Origin: Massariosphaeria phaeospora
Lineage: Eukaryota; Ascomycota; Dothideomycetes; Pleosporales
Length of the DNA: 64,000 bases
Reading direction: 5' to 3'
Assembly: GCA_011032825.1 (NCBI GenBank)
Contig: JAADJZ010000004.1
Coordinates: 1,364,001-1,428,000, forward strand
Position numbers and translations under genes: made by a program. The stretch's first letter is position 1, and each line of letters opens with the position of its first letter. Positions 1 through 11,422 of the stretch are shown one piece after another. The notes beneath the pieces were generated by a model that was not told where the DNA came from, searched no databases, and saw nothing but the letters and a program-made list of their open reading frames with translations.

Positions 1-609
1 TATACAACCTATCAGTGCTACGTGAAAGCAGTTCCCTCGAGAATCGCGCAGCTGTTGGAGTCTGCGCAGAAGGGAGATTTTATCGCCGGCGTGAAGCTGG
101 TTCGAGGCGCCTACCTGACGTCCGAGCCTCGCGAACTGGTTTTTCAGAGCAAAGAGGCGACAGATGTTTGCTACGACGCCTGCGCCGAAGCCGTTCTCAA
201 GCGCGAATGGTCGGAGACTGTGAAGCCGTCGAACCCGAATACTCCGTTCCCGGATGTTTGCATCGTCCTTGCAACTCACAATGCGGCATCGGTCAAGAAG
301 GCGCAAAAGATACGTGCCGCACAACTTCTTTCCTCACCACCCGAGAAGCTGTCTCGCCTCGCCTACGCGCAGCTCATGGGTATGGCCGATGAGATCTCTC
401 AGGAGCTCGTCCAGGATCCGGGAAAGCAGGCGGATCTCCAAGCCAAGGCTATCAAGTGCATGACTTGGGGTACAACGACCGAATGTCTAAACTTCCTGCT
501 CCGACGGGCAAGCGAGAACAAGGAGGCGGCTTCAAGAACAGAAGATACCATGCACGCCATGAGTGCCGAGCTCTGGCGACGAATGAAGGGCGTGTTCGGT
601 CTAGCCTAG
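1..609 (+). CDS. Proline dehydrogenase, C-terminal part (5' end outside window)
   Basis: The frame is open from base 1 to a TAG at 607-609, giving the last 202 residues; the real start lies upstream. The mitochondrial flavoenzyme oxidises proline to pyrroline-5-carboxylate, the first step of proline catabolism. Family hallmarks visible are VKLVRGAYL (residues about 37-45 here), the ATHN motif of the barrel, AQLMGMAD and the C-terminal LLRRASEN, which closes the FAD/substrate site in this family. No intron is needed in this part. The gene after it is unrelated and on the same strand. Confidence 0.93.
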   Translation, partial: YTTYQCYVKAVPSRIAQLLESAQKGDFIAGVKLVRGAYLTSEPRELVFQSKEATDVCYDACAEAVLKREWSETVKPSNPNTPFPDVCIVLATHNAASVKKAQKIRAAQLLSSPPEKLSRLAYAQLMGMADEISQELVQDPGKQADLQAKAIKCMTWGTTTECLNFLLRRASENKEAASRTEDTMHAMSAELWRRMKGVFGLA

Positions 610-1330
610 GCGTTCTGTAACATTGGAACCTTTATCAGAGTATGAGTATTCCGAGACTGTGGGGGTGATGGCGTCCGGGTGGACGATTTCGCTCTGATTA
701 GTGCTTATTCTGTTGCATCAGCGGCATCGGATAGGGAAACATACTTGTAAACTTCACATGGGCATACTCTCGGCGTAGAGATATGATCATGGGGTCATAG
801 GAGACGAAGTTCACGGCCTGGCATGTAAGCGCAAGTCGTTCGTGGGCGCGGACGGCTGTGCAAATGACCGTAAATAGTTAACAGAGTAGTTCATATAGAT
901 AGCCTGTGAACGGCCGAAGGCAGCCCCCCGGTAGAATTCATTTCCGATGACGATAGACTTGAGGGGATCCTCTTGACAGTATAGGACTTTCTAACAATAG
1001 GTAAGAGTGTACCTATACCTTTGCAAAGCCCTATTGTATCTAGTATACTAGGCAATGCTTGATCAAAGCCTGCATATAGACGTAAGAGGGTAATGTTGAG
1101 GTGTTCTCGGAGTGATTTGGTGAAGCGTCGTAGATGAGATGGAATACCTCGATAAAAGGTGGTGATGAGGGGATGGAAAAGCTTGGACCAGTCTAGTGAC
1201 TTCTGGAGTCTTACTAAGCGAGAGCTCGGAGCTTCATCTGCACGTCATCCGAAGTGCCACTTTGCCCTCACTCCCCCAACCACTTGCTCTCCCGACAACG
1301 CACAACAATCCCAAGCCGCTGCAGACAACA
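610..1330. other. Intergenic, no gene seen
   Basis: About 720 bases between the proline dehydrogenase stop and the next start. It should hold the 3' UTR of the first gene and the promoter of the second. I see no coding sequence, RNA gene or repeat. The last 60 bases before the start codon at 1331 are pyrimidine-rich, as is usual upstream of fungal starts. Confidence 0.6.
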
Positions 1331-2372
1331 ATGGCTTTCCTCCTCCGGCGGCCGTTCGCCATCGCGGCAACGCTGAAGCAGACAGCCCCCAAATCCTCGC
1401 AGGCCACCGTCTTCCGAGCCTTCCACAACGCGCCACTCAAGCAGCAACCCAGAATCTCCAAGTCGCAGAATGTCTTCCGCGATACGTTCCGGCGGTCCTA
1501 CCAGCAGCAAGCGGCACACAATCCGCTGGCGCAGGGCGATGTCCGGCAGCGGCTGATGTACGGCGCTGGCATCTTCGGCGCGACGCTGCTGGGCATCAAC
1601 TTGATCTTCAACCGGGAGACACGCGAGGATGGCGGCATGCCGGCGTATGAGCGCGCCTACCTGAACGACACCTTCCTCCACACGGGACTCGGCATCGGCA
1701 TCATCGGCGTTGCGGCCCGGACGCTGCACATGAACGGATGGAGCTTCCGGCTCATGTCCGCCAACCCATGGCTGGTGCTCGGTGTTGGACTCGTAGGCAG
1801 TATCGGCACCATGTACGGTGCTATGGCTACCAGCCCGCATAAGTGAGTTGGCGTCTACATGTGTCTGTCGCGTTGCTAACGTCAGCTACAGCTACGTCCA
1901 GAAATACGCGCTCTGGGGAGGCTTCAACATCACCCAAGCCCTGCTTCTATCGCCCCTCTTCTTCATGCACCCTGCCATCCTCGCTCGCGCCGGCCTCTAC
2001 ACTGTTGGAATGATGGGCTCGATTGCCTTCGTCGGCGCCACCGCTAAGCAAGAGAAGTACCTGTACCTTGGAGGCCCGCTCCTTGCCGGTGTGGCCATAG
2101 TCGCACTTTCTGGACTCGCGCCCATGGTCATCCCCGCCACTGCCGCCCGCACCCTGATGGTCACTGAGAATCTATGGCTGTACGGAGGTCTTGTGGTCTT
2201 CGGCGGCTTCACACTGTACGACGTCCAGAAGGTGCTACACCATGCGCGCATGGCCGAGCAGGGTTTGATTCCCAAGGACCCAGTCAACGAGTCCATCTCG
2301 CTGGAGCTGGACTTCATCAACATCTTCGTCCGCATGGTGCAGATTCTGGGCATGAGCCAGAGGAGGAAGTAG
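1331..2372 (+). CDS. Mitochondrial Bax-inhibitor-1 family membrane protein (GHITM/TMBIM5-like)
   Basis: Two exons, 1331..1842 and 1892..2372, give 330 residues. The 49-nt intron has a GTGAGT donor and a GCTAAC branch site. The first ~60 residues are Arg/Ala/Gln-rich with no acid, like a mitochondrial presequence. From about residue 75 there are seven or so hydrophobic segments, and the C-terminal half carries the family motifs: a GGLVVFGGFTLYDVQ stretch, then DPVNESISLELDFINIF. Related proteins sit in the inner mitochondrial membrane, shape cristae and affect cytochrome c retention and ion exchange. The ATG was chosen because it starts the presequence, and upstream in-frame codons look like UTR. 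The family is clear; its role in this organism is inferred. Confidence 0.9.
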
Positions 2373-2631
2373 GAGCGATCACAAACGATTACAGCTGAAG
2401 CATAGCGCGGCCTCTTGCGCCAAAAGGGACAGCTCTACGGAGCTCACAGTACGGATACTGTTCTGGTTTATTGGGTAACTTGGTTTTCTGCAGGATATCG
2501 TTTTGTACTATACTCCCCGCTCGCAATTACTCATAAATTGAGATTCATTGAACACCTATCTCGGGCCAATGCATTGTGCGCTCATATCGCCGCAATGGCG
2601 TCAGCTTACTGCTTCTCCATTGCCAACCCAT

Positions 2632-3944
2632 CTAGCAAGACACCCTACCACAGGCCAACAACCTCACGCCTTCTTCTTCCACTACAACATCTCCAGCGAC
2701 CCACCTCTTCGCAGCACTATCGCCTCCTTGCGCCCATCTATTCACAACCATGCCCCCCTCCGCTCTCTTCCTCGCCGCAACGAACTGCAGCTGCTCGTTC
2801 CCCACCACACCCGTATTAACCAATCCATTACTCGGCGCCCCAAGGCCCTGCACCACGCCCCCCCAACCCTGCATCACAGCCGCATAACTCGTCAACATAG
2901 TCTGCACCCCCGACACGAAGTCCACGCCATCGAACTCGCAGTGCCCACCTTCGGGCGTGTTATCCACCGTCTGCAGCGCATTGATCTGCTCCGCCGAAAG
3001 CCCCTGTCCCGCAGCAAGTTGCTCGTACGCTACAATCGCCTGCGGAATCGCGTCCTGCAGCTCCGCCAGCTCGCCCTGCGTGCTCTGGTAATGCACCCGC
3101 AGCCCCTGCATGACCGTCTCGTCCACAAACGGCACCTGCGGCGCCAACGCCCCGCAGTTCAGCTCCACGGCGCTGTTCGGGAAGTTCTGCATCTGCGCTG
3201 GCATGAAGAAGCCGCTCATGAGCAGCGAGCCGCCGGACACGCCGGTGAAGACGACGGCCGCGTTGTTGAAGGCGACGAGCTGCGGCATTGTTGTTGTGAT
3301 GAAGTCGGATATGGCTTGTGCGTGGGCGACGCCGTCGGTGCGTTCGAGGCCGGCGCCGCCGCCCCAGAAGAGGTTGGGGTCCGGGGCGAGGAGTGCGACG
3401 CCCATGGTGGAGGCTTGCAGGTTTTGGTTCGGGAAGTCGAAGAAGGATTGGCCGCCGTCGCCGTGTAGGAGGACGTTGGCGCCTGAGGAGGGGTTAGAGG
3501 CCATGGTTAAGGGGTGGGCGGTATGGAGAATGGAGAATGGAGAATGGACGAGGGGAAGAGACGATAGGCGAAGACTGGAATGTTTTCTAGAGGAAAGAAG
3601 GGTTTCAACGTACCCAGTGTGCCGTTGGCAGGTGTAGCGGCTGCACCAGGGACACCGGAAGCGGCCAAGAACTGATCAGCTGGCGCAGCGATTTTGAAGC
3701 GGATGGGCAGGCCACTGTACATGGTGTCAACGCTGTCGTTCCACACTATTACCGTGCTGGCGAAGGACACATACTTCACTTCCACTGTATCGTCCAGTAT
3801 CGTCGACCCGTCTGCTGCCTGCGAGATGCCCTGCGGAACTTGGGCTGCCTGCTGTTGAGCCGTCTGCTGTTGAGCCGTCTGTCCGGCTCTCTGAGGAGCT
3901 GCCGTTACCAGCGTAGCGAGGAGTGCGAACGACAAGGCGTACAT
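2632..3944 (-). CDS. Secreted protein of unknown function, hydrolase-fold-like GxSGG motif
   Basis: Two exons on the minus strand, 3944..3614 and 3482..2632, give 393 residues. The intron runs from GTACGT to CTCAG, and joining restores a continuous LGANVLLHGDGGQ. Residues 1-16 form a clear signal peptide (MYALSFALLATLVTAA), followed by a Gln/Ala-rich spacer. The mature part has a hydrophobic strand ending in HGDGG and, further on, VFTGVSGGSLL. That spacing resembles the oxyanion and nucleophile-elbow regions of alpha/beta hydrolases. I cannot name the family; relatives in plant-associated fungi are usually annotated only as secreted or hypothetical. The last ~45 residues become Arg/Val-rich and may be an artefact of an unrecognised 3' intron, so the C-terminus is uncertain. 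Confidence 0.72.
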
Positions 3945-5583
3945 GTTGAATTAAAAGGGAGGGGAAACGTGCACAGCACGAGCGTTTAGAAATTATATGT
4001 ATGTACGAGAAGAGAAGAGAAGAAAAGTGGACCAGCCGATTAAGAACAGAACTGAACAGACTGAACAACAGCACAACGACAAAGTATGTAGCAGCAAAGC
4101 GTACAGCACAATCCGCAAAAACAGCGCGGCGGCGTTATAACACCCACCTAGCCACCGCTATACATCTAGCCTCCCGCCACTACACTTCATCAAACACCCC
4201 CCATCGCAAAACAGCCAAGCCGAAACCTCCGCGCCCTCATCGAGCTTGACCCTCCGCGCCCTCAGCTTGCGAGTGGCGGACGGTGTTTGACGTCTATCTC
4301 ATGCCGCATGCAGCGTTTGAGGGACGGGCGCGCATGTTTCGGAGGCGGGCTTGGCGGCCGATATGCCGCATTGCTTGATTTTTCGTGATTTTTCTTGGGG
4401 TTGCGCGGGGTTGAAACGTTAGAGAGTGATGGGGATTTTGGGTTGGAGGGAGACGGGGCGATGGATGTGGTGGGTGTGAGGGGGAAGATGTCGCGAGGCA
4501 CGCGTTTCCGCATCGGGCTGAAAAGTGGGGATGATGGCTTTCGAGCCTGGCGTCTGTGAAAGCAGCCCTCCATCACCACGAGATAGCTAGCATCCAGTCT
4601 TCCAAAACCGCTTTCTTGATCACTATCTCGCCGTTGACCGCTAGTCTGATGCTGGTGGACGTCGGACTCGCAAACCTATCTGGCTAAACCTTTTGCTTTT
4701 TCACAACTCCATAGCAGAAGCATCAGTAAACATCATCCAAACCTTCGAGTAACTAAACAGCAGATAGCAGATGTAGCGCGTGCCCGAGGAGCTGGCTTGT
4801 CACACTTCCCCGCACCTCCCCGCGTCGTATCACACTCCGCGCGCGGAGCGAGCTGGAAGCCAGAAGTGTGATTCCCAATGTCACGACTCTGGTCCACCTT
4901 GAATAGGAAGATTCATGTGTATGACGAGACCATGTCAGGCTGGGGGATTGGTCTGGTTGTGGGTTCGCAGGATCGACTAGACGAAGACACGCGTTTGACA
5001 TGATTAGTATCGGATTGCATAATCTGATTAGTTATGAGTTCCCAAAGTGGACATTCAATGTGCCTATGCCCAGTAAGCAAGTAGCAAAAGCTCCGCTGAC
5101 TCGGAAAGGCGTACTATAACAGTAGTGTATCGTTAAGAATAGGTAATCGCATGAGCTGCGATTCCCAGCTTGTACTACCTACTCTAAACTTGCGATCTTG
5201 ATAGGACGTAAATAAAACGGGAAAAAGCTTAGCTTAAGAACAGGTATCGCATAAGCTGCGATTCCTAGCTTGTACTACATATTTACTCTAACTTGATAGG
5301 ACGTAAATAAAACAGGAAAAAGCTCAGCCGACTCAGAAAAGCGTACTATAACGGTAGTGTAACGTTAAAAACGGGTACATGCATAAGTTGCGATTCCTAG
5401 CTTGTACTACCTACTCTAAGATTACTATCTTAATACGAAGTTTAAGAACCCATTGTCCTACTCTGCCGCGGCAGGACCAACACCCAGAAGCAGCTTCAGA
5501 TAGAGTCAGTTTCGCGTCTCTAGCTCAGTGCCTAGATTTTAGATCTCAGAATCCTACCATCGGAAGAGTACCAACTAGTAGTT
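3945..5583. other. Intergenic with a degenerate tandem repeat
   Basis: The 1.6 kb between two divergently transcribed genes contains no convincing coding sequence. Short open frames (for example 4262-4579 minus) have biased composition and no family resemblance. The one structured part is the tandem repeat at 5089-5437, listed separately. Confidence 0.6.
5089..5437. repeat. Three degenerate tandem copies, about 95-138 bp each
   Basis: Copies lie at about 5089-5225, 5226-5320 and 5321-5437. All share CTGCGATTCC(C/T)AGCTTGTACTAC or a near variant, and the first two also share GATAGGACGTAAATAAAAC. Copies one and three share a leading block with AAGCGTACTATAAC, which the shorter middle copy lacks. 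The repeat is A/T-rich compared with its flanks and ends about 150 bases before the GMC oxidoreductase start. It may be a relic of a mobile element or an expanded promoter minisatellite. Confidence 0.75.
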
Positions 5584-7693
5584 ATGGCACCTACATCCGT
5601 CGAGACAGAAGAAGTCTACGACTACATTATCTGCGGGTACAGCCAATACCGCCGTTATGGAATGCGCATACTGACCAACCGTCTACCAGCGGCGGCACAT
5701 CCGGCTGCGTCCTCGCCGGGCGCCTCGCCGAAGACCCTAATGCCACGATCCTCGTCCTGGAGGCCGGACCCGACAGCGCCGATCTCGAAAACGTGCACAT
5801 GGCAGGCGGGTAAGCGCAATTCTCCTGAATCCCTCTTCCTTCCCTCCCGTCCCGTCCCCATTCCAGCTGCTCACTCCGCAGATGGACCAAGAACTTCGAT
5901 GCCGAAACCGACTGGAACATCACCACAGCGCCGATGAAGTCCCTCGGCGACCGCAGCGTGAAAGTGAGTCGCGGCCGCCTTCTCGGCGGCTCGAGCGGCG
6001 TCAACGGCACGCTGTGTGTTCGCGGGACGAAGCAGGATTATGACGATTGGGAGATGGAGGAGTGGACGGGGGAGAAGATGTTTGGGTATATGGCGAAGGT
6101 ATGAAACCCTTCCTGGTAGGCTTACTGGAGATGCCTCTCAAGACGCGGTATTGATAATGGGCATCTGAGCAGGCAGAGACCTTCCACCCCAAACCTTGGT
6201 TCAAGGAAGATCCAAATGTGCATGGCACCTCCGGCCCTCTGCACACAGAACCCCATGATCTAGCCCCCATCTCGGAGCTCGTCAAAGAATCTATGATAGA
6301 CGCTGGGCTACCATATATCCCTGATATGTTCTCGACTGGCGAGGTGCCACAGGGCTGCGGCGATGTGGTGCGGACTGTACATCAGGGGATCCGGTCGACG
6401 GCTGCAGATTTCATTATTAAGGGGTGTCGGAGAGACAACACTACAATCAAGACGGAGATGACAGTTGATCGAGTGTTGTTAGAGCGAGAGGACGGGGAGT
6501 TGGTAGCGAGAGGCGTCAGGGTGGTAGAGAAACGGGGTCGCGTGGTTGAGTTCAGGGCGAGGAAAGAAGTCGTGCTTAGCGCTGGGGCGTACTGTAGTCC
6601 GGCAATTTTGATGCGGTCGGGGATTGGACCGAAAGATGAGCTTGGGAAGCAAGCGATCGAGTGTCAGGTTGATCTTCCAGGCGTGGGAAAGAACCTCATG
6701 GATCATGTAGTACGTCGGCTCGCCGCTCTGCTTCTCATATGTGTCCACTTTTTGGAGCATTTTCGGCTGCATCTAACATTAGTCAGCTCTGCTTCATCTT
6801 CTACGAAGTCTCCAAACCCCATCTCACAAACGACTACCTCGTCTACCACGACAACGCAATAGCGTCCACTTACCAACTGTACCAAGAGAAGAAATCTGGC
6901 ATCCTCTCTACCTTCCCCTTTGGCATCTTCGGCTACGCCCGCCTCGACGAGCGCCTCGCGGATGCACCGCTATGGCGCGATGCTCCCCGGGGACCCGGAC
7001 GCGACCCCATGGGCCTTACGCCATCGCAACCCAACATCGAATTCTGGAATACCGAGTTATACGGCGGGCCAAAGCAGTTCACGGATTTTCCTATTGACCA
7101 TAAGCATGCTTTCGCTCTCTGTACGTTGATGTTTAATCAACATTCGCGAGGGAGTGTAGCACTGAAAAGTAAAGATCCTCTGGAGAATCCTGTGGTTGAT
7201 CATAACTATCTGGACAATCCATTGGACATGTTGGTTCTTACTGAAGCGTGCCGGTTTGCAAATGAGATTGTAGTGAAGGGAAAAGGAACAAGGGATGTGG
7301 TTAAGGGTAGTTGGCCGGAACATCTGGCGCATCATACGCATGCGACGCGTGAGGAGTGGGAGCCGTATGTAAGAGAGCATGCTACGACCTGTGAGTACCT
7401 CGCATGATCTTGCTTTTGTAGACTAGACTCACATGGCTGAGACCACGGAAATCTTATCTGACCTGAGCTCTACAGGCTACCACGCTTCAGGGACCTGCGC
7501 GATGGGCACACCGGAGAACAAGAACGCAGTGCTAGACACTCGCCTGCGGGTCAAGGGCGTTCGGAATCTGAGAGTGGTTGATATGTCGGTTGTTCCGAAG
7601 GTGAACAACGGGCACACGCAGATGGTGGCCTATGGCATTGGGGAGGGCGCCGCAGAAATCATCAAGGCAGATGCTAAGGCGGGGAAAGTGTAG
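5584..7693 (+). CDS. GMC-family FAD oxidoreductase (choline/alcohol dehydrogenase type)
   Basis: Six exons: 5584..5636, 5690..5809, 5882..6098, 6173..6709, 6787..7390 and 7476..7693; 582 residues. Splicing builds the FAD-binding start IICGGGTSGC (residues ~15-24), then VLEAG; later come GGSSGVNG, the second GMC signature AGAYCSPAILMRSGIGP (~266-282), YHASGTCAMG (~511-520) with the first catalytic His, and NNGHTQMVAYG (~553) with the second. No signal peptide is evident, so a cytosolic enzyme is likely. The family oxidises alcohols with FAD and passes electrons to oxygen or another acceptor; the substrate cannot be read from sequence. Five introns of 53-85 nt contrast with the intronless GMC gene at 55094. 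Confidence 0.9.
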
Positions 7694-8090
7694 GCTGGGT
7701 CTATGCAACTTCGACAAACTTGACAGTGCCTGATGAGGACTTTTTGAACTGTAAACAAGTCAATAATAGCTATACTCCATATGTGCATCGTGGGTTGACC
7801 AATTCTCGTGCTAGATAGACTTGTGTTGGCATTCGTGTCGCAAGTGTAACTTCCCAGCGCACTGAAATCGTTGTTCCAGTGCGTCGCTCTCGAGTGTTAT
7901 GTTGGCGGATCAGGATCAGTTATGGCTAGCGAAGCCAGCCAGCAAGAAAAGTGGTGTTCCTAATTTGATTGGTGAAGGATCATCTCATTGCTATATCTGT
8001 GCAATGACTACGTCGAAGCCTGTACCCCGTAATGCATTTCGCCGTCCGTTGAACCCATGAATTGTTGGACAAAATCTGGAAAAAATCCCC
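7694..8090. other. Intergenic between convergent genes
   Basis: About 400 bases between the stop of the GMC gene (plus) and the stop of the uL14 gene (minus). It should hold both 3' UTRs. I see no other feature. Confidence 0.6.
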
Positions 8091-8912
8091 TCACATCACG
8101 ACACCAGAGTTGCTGGCAATACGCTAAAACCCTATTAGCAGAGGCTGTGCAAGATCCTTGTGAAAAGCTTACCGGCCACAGCTCAGCAGCTTCCTTTCCG
8201 ACCGGTCCAGTGATGGCAGAGCCCTTCATCTCGCCCTTGGGGTTGACGATCTGACAACTTATTAGCCCGGAATTGACGCAATGCGATCGCAGCCAAGCAT
8301 TAATTGGTCTTGCGATGCCTGGACAACCACTCACCACACCGGCGTTATCTTCGAAGTAGAGAAACACGCCGTCGGCCCTCCGCCACGGCTTGCTCTGTCG
8401 GACGACGACTGCGGGCATGACCTTCTTCCTCAGCTCGGGCTTTCCCTTCTTGACGGTCGCCATGACCATGTCGCCGACACCGGCGGCCGGCAGACGATTT
8501 AGACGCGCACCGATGCCCTTGACGGAGATGATGTAGAGGTTACGAGCGCCGGAGTTGTCGCAGCAATTCATCACGGCTCCGCTATGGTTCCGTCAGTTTA
8601 TGTCCCTTACACCATCGGTATTTGCATTCTCTAGTGTGTGCGTGGATATTGGCGGGCAGGAATTCTGGGTTCGCTTCGCCCGCCAGGTTGATCGTCGTAG
8701 AGAGCGTCTCTCAGTATATTTTGGGCATGGGTTCGAGCGAAGCGATAGTATATAGGAATTACGTACACGGGAAGACCGAGAGTCATCTTGAGCTTGTTGC
8801 CGGAGGCACCACCACGACTGCAATCAAGTTAGCGGAGATCTTTGAAACCGGCGTCGCATGCCATGACACATATTCTCGAGATTAGGAGCATAACGTACCC
8901 GCGTTTGGACAT
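8091..8912 (-). CDS. RPL23: 60S ribosomal protein uL14 (Rpl23)
   Basis: Five minus-strand exons, 8912..8899, 8817..8767, 8581..8335, 8250..8173 and 8123..8091, encode exactly 140 residues, the usual eukaryotic uL14 length. The first exon carries only MSKRG, a common arrangement in fungal ribosomal-protein genes. Recognisable stretches are [77 protein letters not shown] and the C-terminus [10 protein letters not shown]. The protein binds 28S rRNA at the subunit interface near the sarcin-ricin loop and factor-binding site. Every splice junction restores the conserved frame, so this model is secure. Confidence 0.97.
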
Positions 8913-10243
8913 TGTGACTGATTATGTGGAGGAGGTTTCGGGGTGGTCTGGGGTGCGTCGTCGCTGGCTGTCGTTGGCGATGAGGTCGCGAAAATGCCTG
9001 GTCAAATTGGCGTTGTGTGCCGGGGCTCGCTTGAACAAAGTTCCGTCTCGCGCCTGCCTTCATCTGGACTAGCCTGGAAAATGTACCGCCTCTTGCTCTC
9101 AACTATCTCGTCTCCAGATAATAATCACGAAATCTACTTTGTATCCTCCTCTCACTAGGGGGAATTTCGATATGAAAAATTGCGTGCTCCGCTGATACCG
9201 AGCTTGCTGGTGCATGCATCAGCTTTGAGGGTCTTGCATGAACAGCTTCTTCATGATGACTCGGTCAAAATCTTCCACCCCGACCACCCAATCGTTAAAA
9301 TTGTGTGAGTTGAGTTTCAAACCTGGAGAAAGTCTTCCAACCGTCTCGGCAGATGGGAAAGAGGCCGACGTTAAGGTGCCGCTGCTAGTAGCAGTTACCA
9401 GCCCAAGTATTGAGCTCGAATTAGGCTACCCTACTGGCATTAATTTGTTTCCGACGCGCATCTAGGTAACTCTATCCTCTCCTCAATGAGAGGATATCTT
9501 AATGCTCCCGAGGTCGGTCTGTTCGCAGCCCGCTAGGATGTCTATGCGCCGGATGGCTTTCAAGTTTGGATCCTACCCACCGTGTCTTCCTTGTTTCCTG
9601 TTGCGTTCAGTCCTTTCAACAGAAGCAGTAACTTCTCCGCCGATGACCAGTGACCCACCCTGTGACTGAGGGTGAAAACTACCTATAGAACTGTCTCACA
9701 TCCGACAGCCACAGTCGGCCGGTAACACGTCGCTCGCCATACCCCGCCGGTAGCATTCTTATCTAGCCATGTCCAATTTCGGTCAACAAGTAACACTTTC
9801 TGTGGAAAGCCTAGATCAGTCGCCAAGAATAAAGGAAAACCCCGCGTGGGACTAACCACCAAACGCTTGCCCCCTTTCAAGAACACATACGATCTGACGG
9901 ACGTTAGCGGTGACCGCTCCGAGGCATTGCATTGTGACACCAATAGCTACCCGATGCGCTCCATTTCGAAAATCACAGTCTCTCGGAATCTTCGAGGCGT
10001 TTGTTATGGTCCCAGTCAGCAGGTTAGTGTGTCACCATTGAGCGCACCAATTCGTACGTTAAAGAACACATGAGTGAAAGACTTTTGATTTGAATTTTTG
10101 GGAGGAGCCTAGCTAGAAACATATGAACTAGTGTACACCACAAAGTGAGCCGACGGGAAAATAACGTCTACCTGGATATCTCATTCATATCTCACACTTT
10201 TTTGAGAGTACATTCCTCTGTTACCGGCACATGGTGTCAGAGG
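8913..10243. other. Intergenic, no gene seen
   Basis: About 1.3 kb between the uL14 start (minus strand) and the stop of the Ser/Thr-rich protein gene (minus strand). The near 300 bases should be the ribosomal-protein promoter. Short frames here (such as 9238-9465 plus) show no family resemblance or splice structure. I see no repeats or RNA genes. Confidence 0.55.
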
Positions 10244-11422
10244 TTACTGAGTGTTGTTGCCACGATTTTTGTGCGTGTGCTCGAAGGTAACGAGAGTCGT
10301 CAAGCTTGAAAGAGCCTGATAGGAAGTCTCGGTACCAAGAGCTGTTGCATAGCATGGAGGCGGCGTCCCCATGATGCTAGATGATACGCCCGATGCGTAA
10401 GTAGACGCAGTCGGGTCTGGTTTGTTGGACAAAGAGTCCGAATGTTGGTAGGATGTAACGGAAGTCCTATAGCTGATAGTTGTAGATGGAGTGGTTGTGA
10501 TGTTAGGAGTCAACACCGCAGATGACAAAGCCATGTTACTGGAAGCCGGACTTGTCGGCGTGGGGGTTGATTCCGGAGCAGAAGTCAAAGCACATGTAAT
10601 TTGCGCCGTAGAGAGGCTGAATGTCGTCGAGGTGTCTTGACTAGAATTCTGGTGTGGGCCCGTAGTAGCCCCAATAGTGGATACTGAAGGTAATTCAGTA
10701 CCGGTACAGGATGCGGTAGAATGGAGACCATAGGTGGGAAACGACTCCAAGTCGGTGTAGGATGTGGTGAAGGTACCGTTGACCGAAGTCTCAATTTGGA
10801 TCGACGTTGAGTTAGCTGTCAATGCCGCCGAAGTCTTGACACTCGTAGGGGTACTGCTGCGTGTCGTAATTCGGAGCGTGCGTGTAAGGGTAAGTGTCAC
10901 GACGATCTCCTCTAGACTGGTGGTGGAGAACACTGTAGAGGCAGCTAGGTCCGTGGAGATCGCTGGGCTCGTCGAGATGGCCGGGTTCGTAATGACAGTT
11001 GGAATGCCGCAGACCGGTGGGGTTGCGCTTGGGGCGGTTGTGCTCGAAACTGACGTGAAGAGCGAGGACGAGAAGACCGGGAACGACTTCACGTCAGAGT
11101 ATGATGAAATGAAAGACGGCCAATTGTAGGTTGAAGAGACGTTGACCGATGGAGTGGGAAGGAGGCCGGAAGCCTGACCGGTGGGGTGCAAGTTGATGGA
11201 GGTGCCTGCTACGGTGATGGTTGTAGTGGAGGGCTCTTTGCCATAGGTTGGATAACCAAAGCTGACAGCTACGGAGCTCTTCACGGCTAAGACTCTGTTG
11301 GTTGTCGACAGGCTCTTGTCTGAAGAGCTGTCGAGAGCCGAGGAGCGCTTGCCACTCGAGCTCGTGCATACGGCGGCCAGGGCAATGCCGATGAGGCTGG
11401 GAAGCAAGACAAGAGCGAGCAT
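10244..11422 (-). CDS. Secreted Ser/Thr-rich mucin-like protein
   Basis: A single exon of 392 residues. It starts with a signal peptide (MLALVLLPSLIGIALAA, cleavage near residue 17-18). The mature chain is dominated by Ser and Thr with scattered Pro and Val, and only a few Cys (CTSS near the mature N-terminus, VCGIP ~138, CTGTE ~246, ITCAL ~284, PPCYA ~362). Such composition predicts dense O-mannosylation and a place in the cell wall or extracellular matrix. Repeats are loose (SPAISTDLA-like, TYTDLESFPTYG-like and YSDVKSFPVFSS-like blocks). The C-terminus (HTHKNRGNNTQ) lacks a hydrophobic GPI-anchor tail, so soluble secretion is more likely. No specific function can be assigned. Confidence 0.7.
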   Translation of the reverse strand: MLALVLLPSLIGIALAAVCTSSSGKRSSALDSSSDKSLSTTNRVLAVKSSVAVSFGYPTYGKEPSTTTITVAGTSINLHPTGQASGLLPTPSVNVSSTYNWPSFISSYSDVKSFPVFSSSLFTSVSSTTAPSATPPVCGIPTVITNPAISTSPAISTDLAASTVFSTTSLEEIVVTLTLTRTLRITTRSSTPTSVKTSAALTANSTSIQIETSVNGTFTTSYTDLESFPTYGLHSTASCTGTELPSVSTIGATTGPHQNSSQDTSTTFSLSTAQITCALTSAPESTPTPTSPASSNMALSSAVLTPNITTTPSTTISYRTSVTSYQHSDSLSNKPDPTASTYASGVSSSIMGTPPPCYATALGTETSYQALSSLTTLVTFEHTHKNRGNNTQ

